Shown here in pieces: positions 6,955 to 7,579 of a stretch of DNA of 7,579 nucleotides. The position numbers and the translations under genes were made by a program. The stretch is from positions 1 to 7,579 of the forward strand of contig CAKUDT010000062.1 of the NCBI GenBank assembly GCA_934645125.1, read 5' to 3'. The notes beneath the pieces are model-generated. The model was not told the origin of the DNA, did not search any database, and saw only the letters and a list, made by a program, of their open reading frames with translations. Within the stretch, counting starts at the first letter, position 1, and each line of letters opens with the position of its first letter. This DNA is from an uncultured Eggerthellaceae bacterium. GTDB taxonomy: Bacteria > Actinomycetota > Coriobacteriia > Coriobacteriales > Eggerthellaceae.

Positions 6955-6963
6955 AGTATAGCA
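6955..6963 (-). promoter_or_regulatory. rpsA: extended -10 promoter of rpsA
   Basis: On the minus strand TGCTATACT combines a TG-n extension with a near-consensus -10 hexamer. No good -35 hexamer is present at 16-18 bases, which extended -10 promoters can tolerate. Transcription would start near 6948, giving a leader of about 225 nt. Confidence 0.6.
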
Positions 6964-7088
6964 CGGTTTGAGGCACCCCTACCCCACGTTTTCTTCCTCA
7001 CGGATGGAAAGTTAGTGAAGACACGCAGGCGGCTGTTGCGCGGGGTCCACGCAGAGAGCCGCACGGCAAAGTCCACTAGACGTAAAGC

Positions 7089-7144
7089 AAAAAGCCACTG
7101 CGCAAGGCCAATCGAGCCAGGGGCAACGCATGGCTCAGGCCTTG
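7089..7144 (-). terminator. hairpin at the 3' end of the ATP-binding regulator gene (possible terminator)
   Basis: CAAGGCC (7144-7138) pairs with GGCCTTG (7109-7103), and inside it GAGCCA (7136-7131) pairs with TGGCTC (7119-7114) around an 11-nt loop, with a 1/4-nt internal loop. A TTTTT run (7093-7089) follows only after nine bases, so termination is likely but not textbook. The outer arm overlaps the last codons and stop of the gene. Confidence 0.45.
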
Positions 7145-7579
7145 TATTTCGTACCTCGGCCTGACCCTACGATTTCAGCATACCCCTTCTCGACTAAACT
7201 CTTTAAGATGCCGTGCGTCTTTGACTTGCCAAAACCCGACATTGCAGAGATTTCGCTGATGGGAAGCGTACGTCCTTCAATAATGCGATGCACAATTGCT
7301 TCATCTTCCTGCAAAGCAGTAACATCTTGCCACAGAGGCAACGTTACTTTTATCGAGTTTTCAAAAATCTCAAACGAAGGCTGCACGGCGCTTCCGCGGT
7401 AACAATCTTTGATGCGCAGTACGCCTGTTCCAAATCGCTCGATAATGCCAAGCCTGAAGAACACATTGCCCAAAATGGGATTACGCAAAACGGAGACTTG
7501 ACCTTCGAGGTATTCCCGTTCTGAAAGCCCGACCGGAAGGCCGCCAGGCGAAACAACTTCGATCTTGTCGTCGAACATC
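7135..7579 (-). CDS. Schlafen/AlbA_2-type ATP-binding transcriptional regulator, C-terminal part (5' end beyond window)
   Basis: The visible 147 residues match the C-terminal half of the COG2865-type regulators, which combine an AlbA_2 (Schlafen-related) domain, a GHKL-like ATPase domain (HATPase_c_4) and a winged helix. Seen here are FDDKIEVVSPGGLPVGLSEREYL (residues 2-23 of the visible part), RNPILGNVFFRLGIIERFGTGVLRI (32-56) and a winged-helix-like end at about 91-147 (ISEISAMSGFGKSKTHGILKSLVEKGYAEIVGSGRGTKYKA). The Met at 7578 is almost surely internal, because the family has several hundred residues before this point; the gene is cut by the window edge. The stop is TGA at 7137-7135. Members are accessory genes linked to mobile or defence-type regions; the exact target is unknown. 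Its DNA looks less GC-rich than the neighbouring core genes by eye, consistent with acquisition. Function beyond DNA-binding regulation cannot be stated. Confidence 0.82.
   Translation of the reverse strand, partial: MFDDKIEVVSPGGLPVGLSEREYLEGQVSVLRNPILGNVFFRLGIIERFGTGVLRIKDCYRGSAVQPSFEIFENSIKVTLPLWQDVTALQEDEAIVHRIIEGRTLPISEISAMSGFGKSKTHGILKSLVEKGYAEIVGSGRGTKYKA

Larger units (their letters stand above)
6723..7134. other. Intergenic region and leader upstream of rpsA
   Basis: These 412 bases hold no supported gene. From the rpsA side they contain three leader hairpins and a promoter, listed separately. Between 6964 and 7102 I see no gene, tRNA or clear motif, only GC-rich stretches with a 6-base inverted repeat (7029-7034 with 7057-7062). 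Confidence 0.65.

Noticed and set aside
5346..6956. 536-codon open frame on the plus strand opposite rpsA
   Set aside because: It mirrors rpsA and its leader, starts inside the repeat next to the terminator, and has no recognisable protein features.
6964..7102. Possible small RNA or tRNA in the GC-rich stretch upstream of the rpsA promoter
   Set aside because: I found only a 6-base inverted repeat, no cloverleaf or GTTCRA-type T-loop, and no promoter or terminator pair that would define a separate RNA.

Overview
The window carries five protein-coding genes, all on the minus strand, so transcription runs from high to low coordinates. The order in that direction is: the 3' part of a Schlafen/AlbA_2-type ATP-binding regulator (cut by the right edge), rpsA, coaE, uvrB, and a large FAD-dependent oxidoreductase cut by the left edge. 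The order rpsA-coaE-uvrB is known from Actinobacteria, including mycobacteria. The S1 protein has four S1 domains and an acidic Ala/Glu tail, which also fits. Together with the FAD enzyme and the BspA-type leucine-rich repeats, I infer an anaerobic gut-type Coriobacteriia (Eggerthellaceae-like) genome. The lineage is inference; no marker in the window fixes the genus.

Region by region. 7135-7579: C-terminal part of a regulator with a GHKL-like ATPase remnant and a winged helix, ending in a strong hairpin. 6723-7134: a 412-nt gap holding a likely extended -10 promoter and a leader of about 225 nt for rpsA with three hairpins. The last hairpin buries the rpsA Shine-Dalgarno sequence directly before the start codon. 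5472-6722: rpsA, followed by a clear rho-independent terminator. 5164-5471: a non-coding gap with two copies of a palindromic repeat whose 9-nt cores are inverted relative to each other, and a short palindrome upstream of coaE. 4564-5163 and 2423-4567: coaE and uvrB, joined by an ATGA stop/start overlap. 1-2361: the oxidoreductase, starting 61 nt after uvrB, probably in the same transcript.

Two points stand out. First, the FAD oxidoreductase carries, after a long disordered-looking linker, a C-terminal segment that reads as a BspA-type (LRR_5) leucine-rich repeat, an odd partner for an apparently cytoplasmic flavoenzyme. Second, the rpsA leader looks like a translational control element. The core genes are otherwise ordinary: S1 for translation initiation, dephospho-CoA kinase for the last step of coenzyme A synthesis, and UvrB for nucleotide excision repair. 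I saw no CRISPR array, tRNA, rRNA, insertion sequence or complete novel multi-gene system.
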